Origin: Chlorokybus atmophyticus
Lineage: Eukaryota > Streptophyta > Chlorokybophyceae > Chlorokybales > Chlorokybaceae
Direction of reading: 5' to 3'
Assembly: GCA_009103225.1 (NCBI GenBank)
Contig: RHPI01003244.1
Coordinates: 124,001-188,000, forward strand
DNA: 64,000 nucleotides
Under the pieces are notes generated by a model. It searched no databases. It saw only the letters and a list, made by a program, of their open reading frames with translations, and was not told the origin of the DNA. The translations under genes and the position numbers were made by a program. Shown here piece after piece: positions 39,717 to 51,642 of the stretch (position 1 is its first letter; each line of letters opens with the position of its first letter).

Positions 39717-42577
39717 CTACTTGTTCTCCGGGACCGGAATGTTGGCCCTGCCCGTCCACGAAGGAACTGGTGTCAGTTCGCTAGGGGCAGGAGGTGCGTT
39801 CTCAGAAGTTGAGAACAACACCGCGATGGTGAAGTTCTCTGACATCATCTGGTCTGGGCGCACGGTGAGGTTTGTGTAGCCTGCGTTGTCACTCTCCTGC
39901 GGTGTGTTGGGAGGCTGCAGACGACAATTACAATGTCAGCCGCATGAACACGAAGTAGTACTATTGCAAACCAGAACGTACAGCACCAAGGCACCAAGCT
40001 CACCGTGAGGTTCAACGGCTGCGGATTGCATGTCATGGTCTGGAATGTAGCGTTGGGTGGGCTGAGTATCTGGCCAAAGAGGGTCTTCCCATCTTGAGAG
40101 AGCTGGACAGAGCGGCCGTCGGGACCAATACTGATCTCGGCCTGGGTGTGGTACATTGATATGACATCCACGGGTTCCCCGGCCTTGGGCTTGATGTCGT
40201 CCTGCACAAGGAGGGAGACCTCCGAGCTATCTGGCTGCTGGGACTTGAGCAGCGCGAGGCCACGGAACACGCCCTGCACTGACTCCTTCCATGGGGCTGT
40301 CAGGTTGACTGTTACGTGGCTGCGCTGTGGGCTGGATGCCCACGCCAGAATGGGAGCGTCGCGGCCTAGAGCCATGTTGGCAATCTGCAGCGGCTTCTGG
40401 GGCTCATTGGACACAGCCACCGTGTTATGACCCTCCGTGCGCAACCGGTAGAACTGGAACCTTTTGGGGCTGAAGTAGCCCTTGATTTGGTACGTGTCAT
40501 TGCCAAAATCCGTGAACCACCGCACACCCATGGCTTCGAACACAAAGCCGCCCAAGTCCAGGTGGTAATGTCCACCTTGAGGCTTGTACGGCGTGCGTCC
40601 TGTGGACACACCAACATGAGTGTTTAAGCATGGAACGTGCTGCATCAGCAACATACTCGCACAAGCACCAGGTTACCAAGTACAACATCCTTGAAATGAA
40701 ATGTTGCTGACCTGTCTTCATGGCGAGATAAGCTGCGTTCTTGTCAGTCCATGACGTACGGAAAAAGGCCAGGTCAACGTCGTGACCATGAAACTGTGCG
40801 TCAAGCGGGCAGCCATGGCCTACCGGCAGCTTGGGTGCATTGACAACCTGCATCCTCAGAATGTGTCACATGTCTGTAAATAGACAACCAACCTGCAACC
40901 ATACAACTAAGCATGGGCCTACCTCTGGGCTGGTGAAGATGAGTCTGAAGGGACCACCAGTGGCATGCATCTCCTCTTCGTGGCAGTACACAGCAGGATC
41001 ATTGAACTTTTTGGCCAAGTACAGCGAAGCATAGGCGCTGCACAAGACACATCACGCTTGATTCAACTTGCTCCAAGCTGCAGCATTGACTGATACAACT
41101 GCTGACTGCTTACCTGAGTGGTTTGTCGCCATTGCTGTCGGAGTAGTTGAAGCTTCTAAGACACGGTGAAATGTGATGGCGGCGGTACTCAGCCGTTTCA
41201 CGGAAACCTGGTGTGCTTGCTGTGCCCAAGTCATCGTTCAGTGCAGAGTCCAATGATGCGCAGAAGATGGCTCCAAACCAAGAAGCGAAAGACCAGTACA
41301 TGGGTCCCTGTAACATAATTGCAATACCACTTGGGTTGCCCACAACAACCACAGTATGCCATGGACTTGCATGCGCGCGCACACATGCGTGTACACGATT
41401 AGGCCGGCCATGCCAAACTCACATGCATACACACAAGCACACGGCACGCCCATGCACGCGCATGCAAATGTGCACACATATGCTGATATGCAGCACTGGT
41501 AAACTGCATGCACGTACAACAGTTGCGTACCTCAAACCAGCCTCCACTGGGGCCGAAGCAGCGCATGACATTCTGCGCGCCAGCACTAGCGAAGCCGAAG
41601 ACCTCCTGGCAGAGCTTGGGGTCAAACTCGTAGAAGGTGAGAGCAGCGACAGTAAAGCCGGTGTTGCCAATGAGGCCAATATTGCTGAAAAACTTGTCGA
41701 AATAGGTGTTCGTGCGGAAGAACTCCAGTCCAGGGCGAAGCGCCTTGTCGCGCACGGCAATCCACATGGCCTGGCGGTCCTCCTTGGACAAATCTTTGAA
41801 GCACCAGTCGAACGCGCAGGACATGCCCACGCAGTACTGCGCAGTCGCCAGGTAGCCAGGGTTGGGCTTGCCAGGGATCCAGACGTCAGGGGCAGCGGCA
41901 GCGACCTGCAGGCAGTTCCTGCGCACGCCCTCAAGGTACTTGGGGTCGTCCGTGAGGCGGTAGGCCAGGGCCATTGCCGTGGTGCGGTCCAGGAAAGGCC
42001 TGGAGGCGCTCACGGTGGCGCCCTGGCTGGCGGCGGCGCCATCATCGCTGGGGTTCAGCGCACTGTCAGCCGCCTTGATCAGCGACTTGTAGGCGTACCC
42101 CAAGCGACCGTTTTGGGCCTGGCGGAGGAACTCCACGTGGTCAGGCGTCAGTATAATCCTGGGTCGCTGCTTGACGAGCTTGTCGCTGAGCTGGCCAACG
42201 ACGCCCAGCTCGTCCGGCGCCGCCCTAGGTGCACAAGCACATTCGTCTGTCCCACCACCGTGGGCCTCTCCATCACCATCACCACCATGACCACCACGAC
42301 CGTGGCCTCCTCCACCTCCACCTCCACCTCCACCTCCACCTCCACCTCCACCATGGCCACCTCCACCCCCACCATGGTGCTGGTTCTGTTGGTGGTGGCC
42401 GCCTTGGTGGTGACCCTGTCCCTTCCCGTCGTTCCCGCTTACATGAGCCACCGCCTCGCTCACCATGCCAATGATGTTGTCCATGCCGCCTGCACCCGCA
42501 CCACCACCAGCACCACCGTGATGCTGCTGCTTCCTGCCACCACCGCCGCTCGCACGAAAGCAAGCAAACAATCCCAT
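39717..42577 (-). CDS. Heparinase II/III-like polysaccharide lyase
   Basis: Six exons: 42577-41531, 41307-41114, 41037-40923, 40847-40712, 40599-40004 and 39914-39717, joined in frame at GT-AG sites; 761 residues. The first 120 residues are Gly/His-rich low complexity. Then comes an alpha-helical toroid-type region (DRTTAMALAYRLTDDPKY, GGWFE joined to GPMYWSFASWFG), followed by the heparinase II/III-like beta domain with GGHYHLDLGGFVFEAMG, FTDFGNDTY and LRTEGHNTVAV. Such enzymes cleave uronic-acid-containing polysaccharides by elimination. A role in wall or matrix turnover is inference. No classical signal peptide is seen; the N-terminus MGLFACF could be myristoylated and palmitoylated. Start is the first ATG of the frame. 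Confidence 0.85.
42312..42352. repeat. (CCACCT)n tract in exon 1
   Basis: Hexamer repeats encode the poly-Gly/His stretch of the heparinase-like protein on the minus strand. Length variation here would keep frame only in multiples of three. Confidence 0.8.
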
Positions 42578-42600
42578 CCGCTGCTTTGCTAAGACACTAG

Positions 42601-43728
42601 TACCCTCCAGTCAGCAACAAGTGCCAAACAATGTCAGCACTCCTCCAAACACAGAAGATGCTCTGCCTCCGACTTCGGACAGGACACTGTGACAAGCAGC
42701 GCCGAGCCACCGCCGCCTCCAGCTTACAAGCAAGTAGTGTGAAAGGTTTGAGCTTAGCCTAAGCAGCGGAGCACTTTCTCGGTGTGGTTTGTTGCGTGCA
42801 GTGCTTGCTCGAGCGCATGTCGAATGGTGGAGTGGACAGATCGCGTACGGAATCTTGCGAATCTGTCCGGAACTGCACGCCAACGTGGCGGTAACCATCA
42901 ACGGGATCACTGATCCAGAAGCTCATAGATGGCTGGCGTTGCTGAGGCTGTGAAGTTACAGCCTGCGATCAGCAATGCGAAAGATTTTCCGTACCGATAA
43001 TGTCATGATGCCAGGACAATCCGTCACATGACTAAGTCTTATGTTCACTGCCTTTGTCATATCAATCAACAGCATAATGGCAAGGCATTGTAGGTAAGTC
43101 AAGTATTTCAGCTACTTTCATCAAAAAATGCATGAAGTTGCCCATGATGAGGTGTTTCTATGTATCATAACTGCAAGAGGGAATGTATCACATGCAAACC
43201 TACGTGCACATGCAATTCAACAAGCACCACCAACACTCACCACATCGACCACCGGCGCAAGGCGCCTACATGCTACCTGCTGACGACCTCCAAGTCCACC
43301 ACTCCTGCCCCCCTGTTAGCCATGCAGGCATGCATGGCAATCGCAGTCACCTGCGCATGTGCGAGAGTTTATTGCGTACCACTCAGAAACAGGTAGTTGG
43401 TGTTCCTGATGCTCTCCAAGCGTTGCTGGACGAGTGCTTATGCCAATACATGGTCCATACAGGAAGAAAGGCTTTCGAGCCAAGAAGACTCTCGAAGGTG
43501 ATCTATTAAGCCATCTTGTGTTTGCCATGTATAAGACTTTGTCTTGGCGGGTACTTGATAGGCAGCTACGTGTGCAAACTTTGTAACTACTGCCGTCATT
43601 GCAGCTGGCAGTGCTCATGCCAGTTGTAAAATGTACAAGCATACATTTACATACTTTATTGCGGATGTATGGTACAGCACTATGAAGTTGAGTACTACAA
43701 TCTGTACATTACAAGCGGCCACCCATGT
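42601..43728. other. Interval between the heparinase-like and second lipase genes
   Basis: No supported gene. It should contain the heparinase-like promoter (high-coordinate side of that gene) and the 3' end of the lipase gene. Short frames show no motif. Confidence 0.45.
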
Positions 43729-46700
43729 TCACAGACTGGGACTGCTATTTCGGTGCATGATGATTGGCGCAAGCATATCACCACTGGCAGACTTGCGAAG
43801 CGTCGCTGCGAGCTCTGCATCCTCGCGGCCACCTGGGCGATTCAAGATCAGCTGTCGGAGAAGCACATGAGCAAGTTTATAACACATATTGATACAACAC
43901 TGCCTACCCCAGAATGGCAGGGAAAGGGCACTGTTAGCATGAGCCTTCTTCCGCCACTCATTGATAGCAGCTCTGTAAACTGCGACTGGGTGGTTGGAAA
44001 ACCTGCCAAACCTCAGGCGGTGGATCAACATCTCCTCAACCCAAGTTGGGTCGAGATGCAGGTTTTTCTCTCGCATGTCCAGCAGGGCGAGAGTCCCTGC
44101 ATGCTTGAATCCTGTTATCGCCAACGGTACCTTAGAGACCTGTACCACAGCACAGTTTCTATAAGTTGGCTGCACAAACATGTACAACTGCTGCACCAGA
44201 TGCAGTTAGGCTTCATGATTTGCACGCACCATATCTTGCTGCACAACCACGCGAAAAGAATTCTTCACGAGCTCGTTGTACTTGAGCGCAAAAGGAAGAT
44301 TGCCTATCCGAGGTGAGCCAAAGGCATAACAAGCCAAGTCCTCAAGCGGAAACTGCAAGAATGATGCTCTCAGCTCGTACGCGCAAAGCATTGCCAGTGC
44401 ACCACCCAGGCTGTGACCTGTCAAGTAATGCCAAGTCATATGAGCGTGGTCAGTCAGTCTGCACCCAGTAAGCTAATCGCCACTGCATGCACAGGAGGTC
44501 CAAGCCAGTGCAACCTAACACGCACCCGCTAGAAGCAGAGGTCGATCAAGACGTGAACGCTCTTTATAGATGAGGCCCAGAACCTGTGCCGCTACGCGCC
44601 GCCAGCAGGTGTAAAAGCCTGCATGCACCTTCTCAGATGGCACATGCAATGCACGGTCCTTCCAGCTGCTGAACAGCTGCCGCGCTATAAGCGCCAGGAA
44701 ATTGGTACGCTTTGAGTTCTCTTCTTGTTGTCTGAGCCACTGCTCATAGCTGTCGACGCTCAGATCTGAAGCTGATGCAGAGGTACTGAGCTGTTGCTGC
44801 TGCCTGTCGGCCTGTTCGTCATGCGTGGGGCTCTGCTCGGGTAGGCTTAGCTTGAAAGAGTCTCTGCTCTGGGTCCCGCTTGAGTCCTTGTCAGGGGAAC
44901 TGCTTACCCCAGGCCAGTTGCTTGCATCGTCGCGCGGGCTTTGCTCAGGTATGCTGATGAGCGTATCTGCACTCTGCGTCTTACTGGGACCTTTCCCAGG
45001 AGCAGCAACGGGTGAAGTAATACCTGGCCAGCCACTACTGCAGTGCTCGCAGGTACCATTATGGCACGTGCAATGAGCATACTGCTCAAACTCTGTGCCT
45101 ATCGTCCAGGACTCAGCAGCCTCATCTGTCGGGCCTTCTTCATCAATGCTTTGCTCTATGTCCACTGACCCCTTGTTGCGCCTGCGCTTCCTTTTTTTGC
45201 GTGTTGTTTTGGATATGAGATGGCGAAACTCTGCATCCATCTGTAAGGAGCGGTTTGAACACTCAGTACTCGTTAACCACAAAAAGTTATATGTGAACTG
45301 ACGCCAGACATGCCAGAACGTGTCACTGACCTTGACAAGAAGAAACTTGATGTCTGTTATACCATTGCTGAATGATGACGTGCCTCTGAAAGCAACAACT
45401 ATACGCTGCCTGCGGGCAAGCAATGAGTCTGAGGCTAATGCAACAGTGAGCTAAACAAGACTACTAGCAGTTGCTGGATGCATTGCAAACAAAAATCGAC
45501 GGCTTACTCCGATGACAAGACATAGATATGAGTGTCCGTCTCAGGATCCTCAACAACCCCAGCCACCTCAAACTTTTCAAGGCTTTGAGGATTCACCACA
45601 GACTGAAGAATTGCATTTGCTTCTCGGTCAGTGCGGTACGCGAGAAGCGACATGTTTAGAGCTAGGACACTGCCAACAAGACCGCAAGTTAGTTTGCAAA
45701 GCCCCCNNNNNNNNNNNNNNNNNNNNNNNNNNNNNNNNNNNNNNNNNNNNNNNNNNNNNNNNNNCCCTCCCCTCTCCCCTTTCCCAATACTACAACACAA
45801 CCACTCACCAGGTTTCAAGTGAAAAATGAGCACGTGCCGTTCCAGCGCCGGGAGGCTCCCTCAAACTGTATGTGGGTAGCGATGGTAAGTCGCAACTGGG
45901 GTTGTAATCAGGGTCTCTGTATAACCAGCCCTGCAAACCGCGACGATGGCTGTCTGGCGGCAAGTGGGCATAGCACTGCAGACCACCACACATGTACATC
46001 AGCACAATGCTCCCCAATGGAATGAAGGGGAAACTAGCTGCAGACAACACCCATGTGAAAGTACAGCATTCAGTTATGTGCCTGATGTCAACCATACAGC
46101 AATCTGGATACAAGCGCACTGATTGCAGCACAGCACAACCACAAAGCGGAACACAGGTGAAACTGTTCAAGAGTACAATGCTCTCAGGTTTCAGCCATCT
46201 CACTGATAGACCAAACCGTTCAACGGCAATCAAGAAGTGAGTGCAAATACTACGGAGACTAGTAGCATGAACATGCGCACATTGTACCTGAATCAGCGCC
46301 CATACGACCGCTAGCAGAGCGACAGCAGCGCTAGCGTACACGTTAGCGGAGAAGTTGCGGAATCGCCCTGGATTATACACATCCATCATTGTTTGTTTCC
46401 AGACCTTCAGACCTTGATTGCTGTACTAATACTATGCGACGCATACTATTGAACGACACAACTGACCCCGCCGAACCTGGAGATGTGACAAAATAGTCGG
46501 TTGTGAGCCTGGAAGTATTGATGCACGACACGGTTGTTGCCACCATCCAGAATATGCCAGTTTGCGTCATATAGAATTGAGACCCCAAAGCTTTGTCTCT
46601 GCCAAACCAGAACGCATTGGACTCGGGTTTCCAGACATGAAAGAGCAGACTTCGTGACTTACCTGTTTTTCCAGAATGGCAGAGCACGAACTACGCGGCG

Positions 46701-48728
46701 CGTGCGCTTCATTTGCCAAATAATGTACAAGGTGATTAAGAACTCAAATGTTGCCACACATACAGCTGCCAGGGCAGCTTGTCTGTCTTCCCAAACCAAG
46801 TCAGACATGCTCAATACTTTGATGGCAGGTATGCCATAGGCAAACCAAAAGCTGAAACTCGTCCAGTCAAGGACGAGTTGCAGAGTTGTTCTGGCTATGC
46901 AGTAAGTGCAGGCGATGATGACCTGCAAGTACGCCATGGCACAGTTTAGATATTAAGCAATGGCTCGTTGACAATCACTATTTGATCACACAATGATACA
47001 GAGTTGCTGAAGTAACGACTTGCAGACTGGCGTTACATGATGGTTGAAAACTGATTGCATGTCAGCAGAACACAGGGATCAAGCAGAAGCCGCTACAATC
47101 AGACAACAATCCTGCCTGCGCCCTGCAGGCTGGGCGCGGTAGGCAGTGCACATAGCAACTACTGACAGCACCCACACCAGCGTACTCTACCGTCATGCAT
47201 ACCTTGTCAACGTAGAACCACTTGGGAAGGGTGGGTGTGAGGATTCTGTAGGAGTGAGCTAGCGCCATCCTGCACAGTTCATGAAGAGGATGATTAGTAT
47301 GCCGCTGCATGCATGACGCGTTGTAGCATAGATGCTCAGAACCTACGTTACAGCAACAAGTTGCATACTCCATGCTGCACGCTCCTGTGCACTCACCAGT
47401 AGAAGTAGTAACCGGAAACGCAAATAGCAGCTGTTGCCTGATCTATTGCGCGTGCAACTCGACCAGCATTGAAGTCCATTGCAACAACACAGATGCTTGA
47501 GGAGGGTTGTGAACATGCCAGAAAACTCCCTAGCATTACAATCAACCATGCCTGCAATGCCAACGAAAATTACGCACAGCAGCATGATTGCCACAAATAT
47601 GGACAGGCACTGTTTGTTTGACATTGTGATACTCATCTCGCATTGCACCTGTTGTGGTACTCGCTGTTCACGAGGCGTATCTCGAAAACAGCGCTTCGCA
47701 AAACACACCAGCGCAATCGATATAATGGTAAAGAAGATAACCTGACAGCACAAGCTGAATATGGCTGTGCTTCCTGTGCAGAGTCACATACCAAGATCAA
47801 CAAAAGCAGCTCAAGTCGCCATGCCGTGGCCACAAGCGACATGCAGTTCAATATTGCAAACGCTTCACAGCTCAGCCCAAGACAAACTTACTAGGAATTC
47901 TTCCAGTGGGATCCCGTTTGCTAGACCTTCCCCACAAAGCAGGTACAAGGATGGAGATCAGCAAGGCTGCTGCTGCAATTGTCAGCAGCACTCGAAAATC
48001 ATACTGCACAGTCAGTCATTCAGTCACTGGAGTATATGCACCTGCGGCTGCTTACACACACCACGCACGAGGGTAACAACGAGCGAGCAAGAGCAAGCGA
48101 CAGCACAATGGTGTCGCAGTAGATACCTTGGTGAGCACTTCCAACTTGATCTTCGGAGCATAGCTGTTGACACTGTTGGCTAACTCCGCCAATGCCTCCT
48201 GTCCGTCAGCTCGTCCAAGTTCCTCGCAAACCTCACATACCTGTGAAGCCGTGTGAACTGAGTGACCTGCGCAACTGCCTAACCCAGCCTGTTGCTTGCC
48301 TGAAAGTTGTTCATGTGCCCAAGTTCGCTGTACTCCTTCTTCCCGCCTGATCTGGCCGCTGGTGGCGTGTCGCCATCCTTGGCGCTTTCCTTCTTCGGCG
48401 TCAGCAGTGGTCCCGAAGAGTCTGTCGCTGTCAATTCTAACAATTGCGGTGCTGAAGGTACAGGCACCAGTGCTGCTACATCTGAGATGGACGGTGGCCT
48501 TGCAGCTGCTGGCGGAGTCTCCTGGGCCAAACGCTCTGAAGGCATTCCCTCTGAAGATGTACCGTTGGACTGGAACGCCGCATGTTGTGAGGGCATGCTG
48601 CCTTCTGTGTCCAAAACAACGCTTACGCTTTCAGGGTGCTCACTTGAGACGTTAACTGCTATAAAATCAAGAAAACTGCGACAATTTCGCTGCAGCAACT
48701 CTGCAATGGTCACAGCGCACATGCACAT
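43729..48728 (-). CDS. Multi-pass membrane class 3 lipase
   Basis: Exons inferred (minus): about 48680-48290 (disordered, Ser/Pro-rich), 48241-48124, about 48010-47893, two or more at 47750-47400, about 47272-47215, 46922-46675, about 46660-46490, 46428-46295, about 46040-45830, 45690-45530, 45435-45353, 45242-44540, 44432-44225 and about 44110-43900. Several hydrophobic helices follow the disordered N-terminus (for example TIAAAALLISILVPALW and VFFTIISIALVCFA-like segments). The lipase part has VVAFRGTSSF, nucleophile elbow GHSLGGALA with the intron exactly before it, YAFGSPRIGN, a likely Asp in VVVQQDMV and a likely His in FSNHPVAVYRAAI. A 230-residue acidic insert with a KKRKRRRNK basic patch splits strand and elbow. 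The layout recalls diacylglycerol lipases (membrane N-terminus, large insert). The true start and last exon are unsure, and a gap lies at 45707-45764. Confidence 0.75.
45707..45764. other. Assembly gap within the second lipase gene
   Basis: 58 N between C-runs, inside an intron between the exons ending FSLETW and starting SVLALNMS. No coding sequence appears to be lost, as both neighbours have plausible splice sites. Confidence 0.85.
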
Positions 48729-50621
48729 TCATCAGCCGAGGAAGAACATGAACAGACTGACCTAGCAGTAAGCTACATGTCAATGCTTAGTAGATTACTG
48801 TCGCAAAAGCATGCGCTGGTGCTCTGCGGTCCGCAGAGCCAAATCCAGCCCATCATACCACTGTTAGCATGAAACCCATGCACAACTCGCAACTCTTATT
48901 ACCGGCCCGGCATATTATAAGCTGGTTCGCTCGTAATGTCAGCAACCAGTCTGCAAGGAGCACTGCATTCGGGCAGTCAGACGCCAGTGTGCACTCACCA
49001 TAACACGGATGCAGCAGGAAAAGCGAGATCAAGAGCTGCTGTCAACAGGCTTTACAACGACAACATCGACCGGCGCAACAGCTGCCGCCCACACCCACGC
49101 CGCTGCCCACCACCCCCATGCCACCGCCCGTGTTGCCGCACAACATCACAGTGCAACTTCAACACCAACCCTAAAACCTTAGACCCCAGTGACAACGTGC
49201 ACCGTCACACTGAGCTAGCGTCACACATCACGCAACACGTGTTCCCCAGGCAGGGCTCCCGAACCACGTCACCGCAATAGCGCTCAGTGAAGTGTCAATG
49301 CGTCCGCTGAGCACGTTGATCCGTTTGAACTAGCAGTTGCGCGGGAGATTGTGTACATCGGCCAGCGGCTCAGGCATTGCAACCTGATGACACTGGTTGA
49401 AACCGACAGCTAGTGTGGCATGGCTACCGCAAGGCAACCCTGGTAAGCTGCGACATGCACTGGTGTTTAGCAATATTCATGACCAACCGTACTTGATTGC
49501 TTAAAGACCTCCTCCTTTTGCGCATGATCCTTGCCGTAAATTTATAAAAGGGGCGTGGGGAGATGATCTCGCGTGTAAGACTTTAATGATGCACTTTTGT
49601 TGATTCATCACACAAAACACACAGCAAAATTAACTTTGTTGTAATATACTGTAGATTGTAGTTATTATGTATTACTATTGCAGAATAGTTCTCAAAACAT
49701 ATTTCACATGCATGTGCACACGTTCACGAGCACGTACGTGTCACATTGTTGCGTGTCCGCTATTGATGCAATCATGTCACTGTACAAATAACATAAAACA
49801 AACTTGTTTCTCTATGCGCAATATACATAATTACCGAGCGCTGTTAATTGCCTTGTCTCTTACACATGCAATGTTGCGTATAAGGGTTGCGTGTGTGCGG
49901 TGCTTCGCTTACCACAAACGGCGTGCTGCGGAATGACACAACTGCGCATGCACAAATATCGAATGTGATCATCGATGTTTATTACTGACTTCATAATTAT
50001 ATCACCTTAGGCAACGACGTTGTTAAGGTTGTTGCTGTTGCATGTTGTCGGTAAGGGTGCATTATGAATAAAAGATGTGAGCGATGGAGGATGTGGGCAA
50101 CGGCAGGGCGCATGATGGAGCTAGTGAGCATTTAATGGTGTTGGGTGTGAGGGTTGCTTGTCATGCTGGTGCCCCACATACGCCTGCACGGGCATGCCAC
50201 TCACAGACGCGCGCATGCATGCACATAAGCACAAAACCCCCCCGCGCACGTGCTCACACAAACATCTCAGCTGTCATATCACACAATGCAATCTTCGCAT
50301 GTGTGCATGCACACCGCTCAATGGTACACATGTGTGCGCACGTATGTGCCGAATGTGCAGTTCAATGCATCGCACACAGACTTGGTGTTTGCATGCATGC
50401 AAGCTGCTAGAGGAAAGAGAAAGTATGCATGCATTGCATGGCATGCTTGTCCGCAACCACATTCGTGGTTGCGAGCACGTGGTTGTGCGTGTACGTGCTT
50501 GCGTGCATGTTTGCGCTTGCATGTATTTTTGAAAGTGATACATTCTTGAGTGTGCACACATGCCGCATTGGCAAGTGTATGAGTGTGGGAAGATTGTGGG
50601 CTGCGAGAAAGGCCCAGCATG
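48729..50621. other. Gene-poor interval
   Basis: No supported gene. 5' exons or the promoter of the second lipase may lie at 48730-49300. From 49500 on the sequence is AT-rich with ATGCAT/GTGCAC patches. Confidence 0.45.
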
Positions 50622-51152
50622 TAACGAACCACTAGGCCACAAAAGCACAATGTGTGTTTTGTAGCTATTGTGACGTTATTATAAGGTCGTCTCATGACAT
50701 TCCCCTCCACTTAGGCATTTAATGTCTTCTTAGGCATTGTATGTGAATTTCATAGGGCATCTCGTCACGTAGCATTGGAAGCGCTTTGTAATCATCACTG
50801 AGCAGTCGCATGACGCCGCTGAGTGACCGACTGTCAGTTGCCGTCTGGCAAGTCGCGCGGTACTACTAGTACCGCTGGGTAGTACCCAGCGGCGGCCCCA
50901 GTTACGCGCGAAGCGTCGAAATGACCAACTGTCGTCCGGCAAGTCGCGCGTTGCACTGAGCAAATGCGCGCGACCCATTCTTTTTTATCGAAAACAACGA
51001 CCTCAAAAATCCTGATTGCCGCGAGACGGTTTCAATAGCAGAAGCTTTGAGTCTCAAGCTTCGATGACTAATGTAATGAACCATTAAGCCGCAAAAGCAT
51101 GAAGTGTGTTTTGTGACCATTGTGGCATTATTATCGGGTCGTTTCGTGACAC
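50622..51152 (+). repeat. Diverged direct repeats and a small hairpin
   Basis: About 80 nt at 50622-50702 recur at 51072-51152 (shared 'ccacaaaagca/ccgcaaaagca', 'gtgtgttttgt', 'ttattat..ggtcgt'). Between them 'gtctggcaagtcgcgcg' (50834) recurs as 'gtccggcaagtcgcgcg' (50933), and a perfect 10-bp-arm hairpin (CCGCTGGGTA...) lies at about 50871-50891. This looks like a small transposable element outside the Helitron. Confidence 0.55.
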
Positions 51153-51360
51153 CGCATGACGGCAGGGCAAACGAGAGCAAGAAAGAGAGAGGTTGCACCG
51201 TGCAAGTCGTTAAGGTGCAGTAGATATTAAGAGCAAGAAGAGAACAAGGGAGTAAGGACAAAATTGATATCAGCACGCACTGAGCAGGGTGCTACTTTTC
51301 AACTCCATATTTAGGCTGTCAATGAGAAGATCTAAACCACTTGGAAAAGTCAATGCCCCA

Positions 51361-51478
51361 TCGCTGTCACGCCTCCATCGCGCCTCCATCGCCGTCGCGC
51401 CTCCATCGCGCCTCCATCGCCGTCGCGCCTCCATCGCGTCTCCATCGCGCCTCCACCGTTCCTCCATTTTCGTCGCGG
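51361..51478 (+). repeat. CGCCTCCATCG minisatellite, left copy
   Basis: Tandem units of CGCGCCTCCAT and CGCCGTCGCGCCTCCAT types. The same repeat in the same orientation occurs at 57155-57309 and 61951-62220, so it brackets and divides the AT-rich island. Confidence 0.85.
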
Positions 51479-51642
51479 CTATCACAAGTTGTGACTCACA
51501 ACGCTTATTTATTAGCGGCATTTCATGACATTGTTATAAAGGTGGTTAGGGTTTCTAGGGTATTATTGTGTGGAAGTTGTAGGGGCGGGGAGTGAGGAGC
51601 TGGTGGTTGTGGTTGCTTCTTTGCAACAGGTGGGTTTTGATT

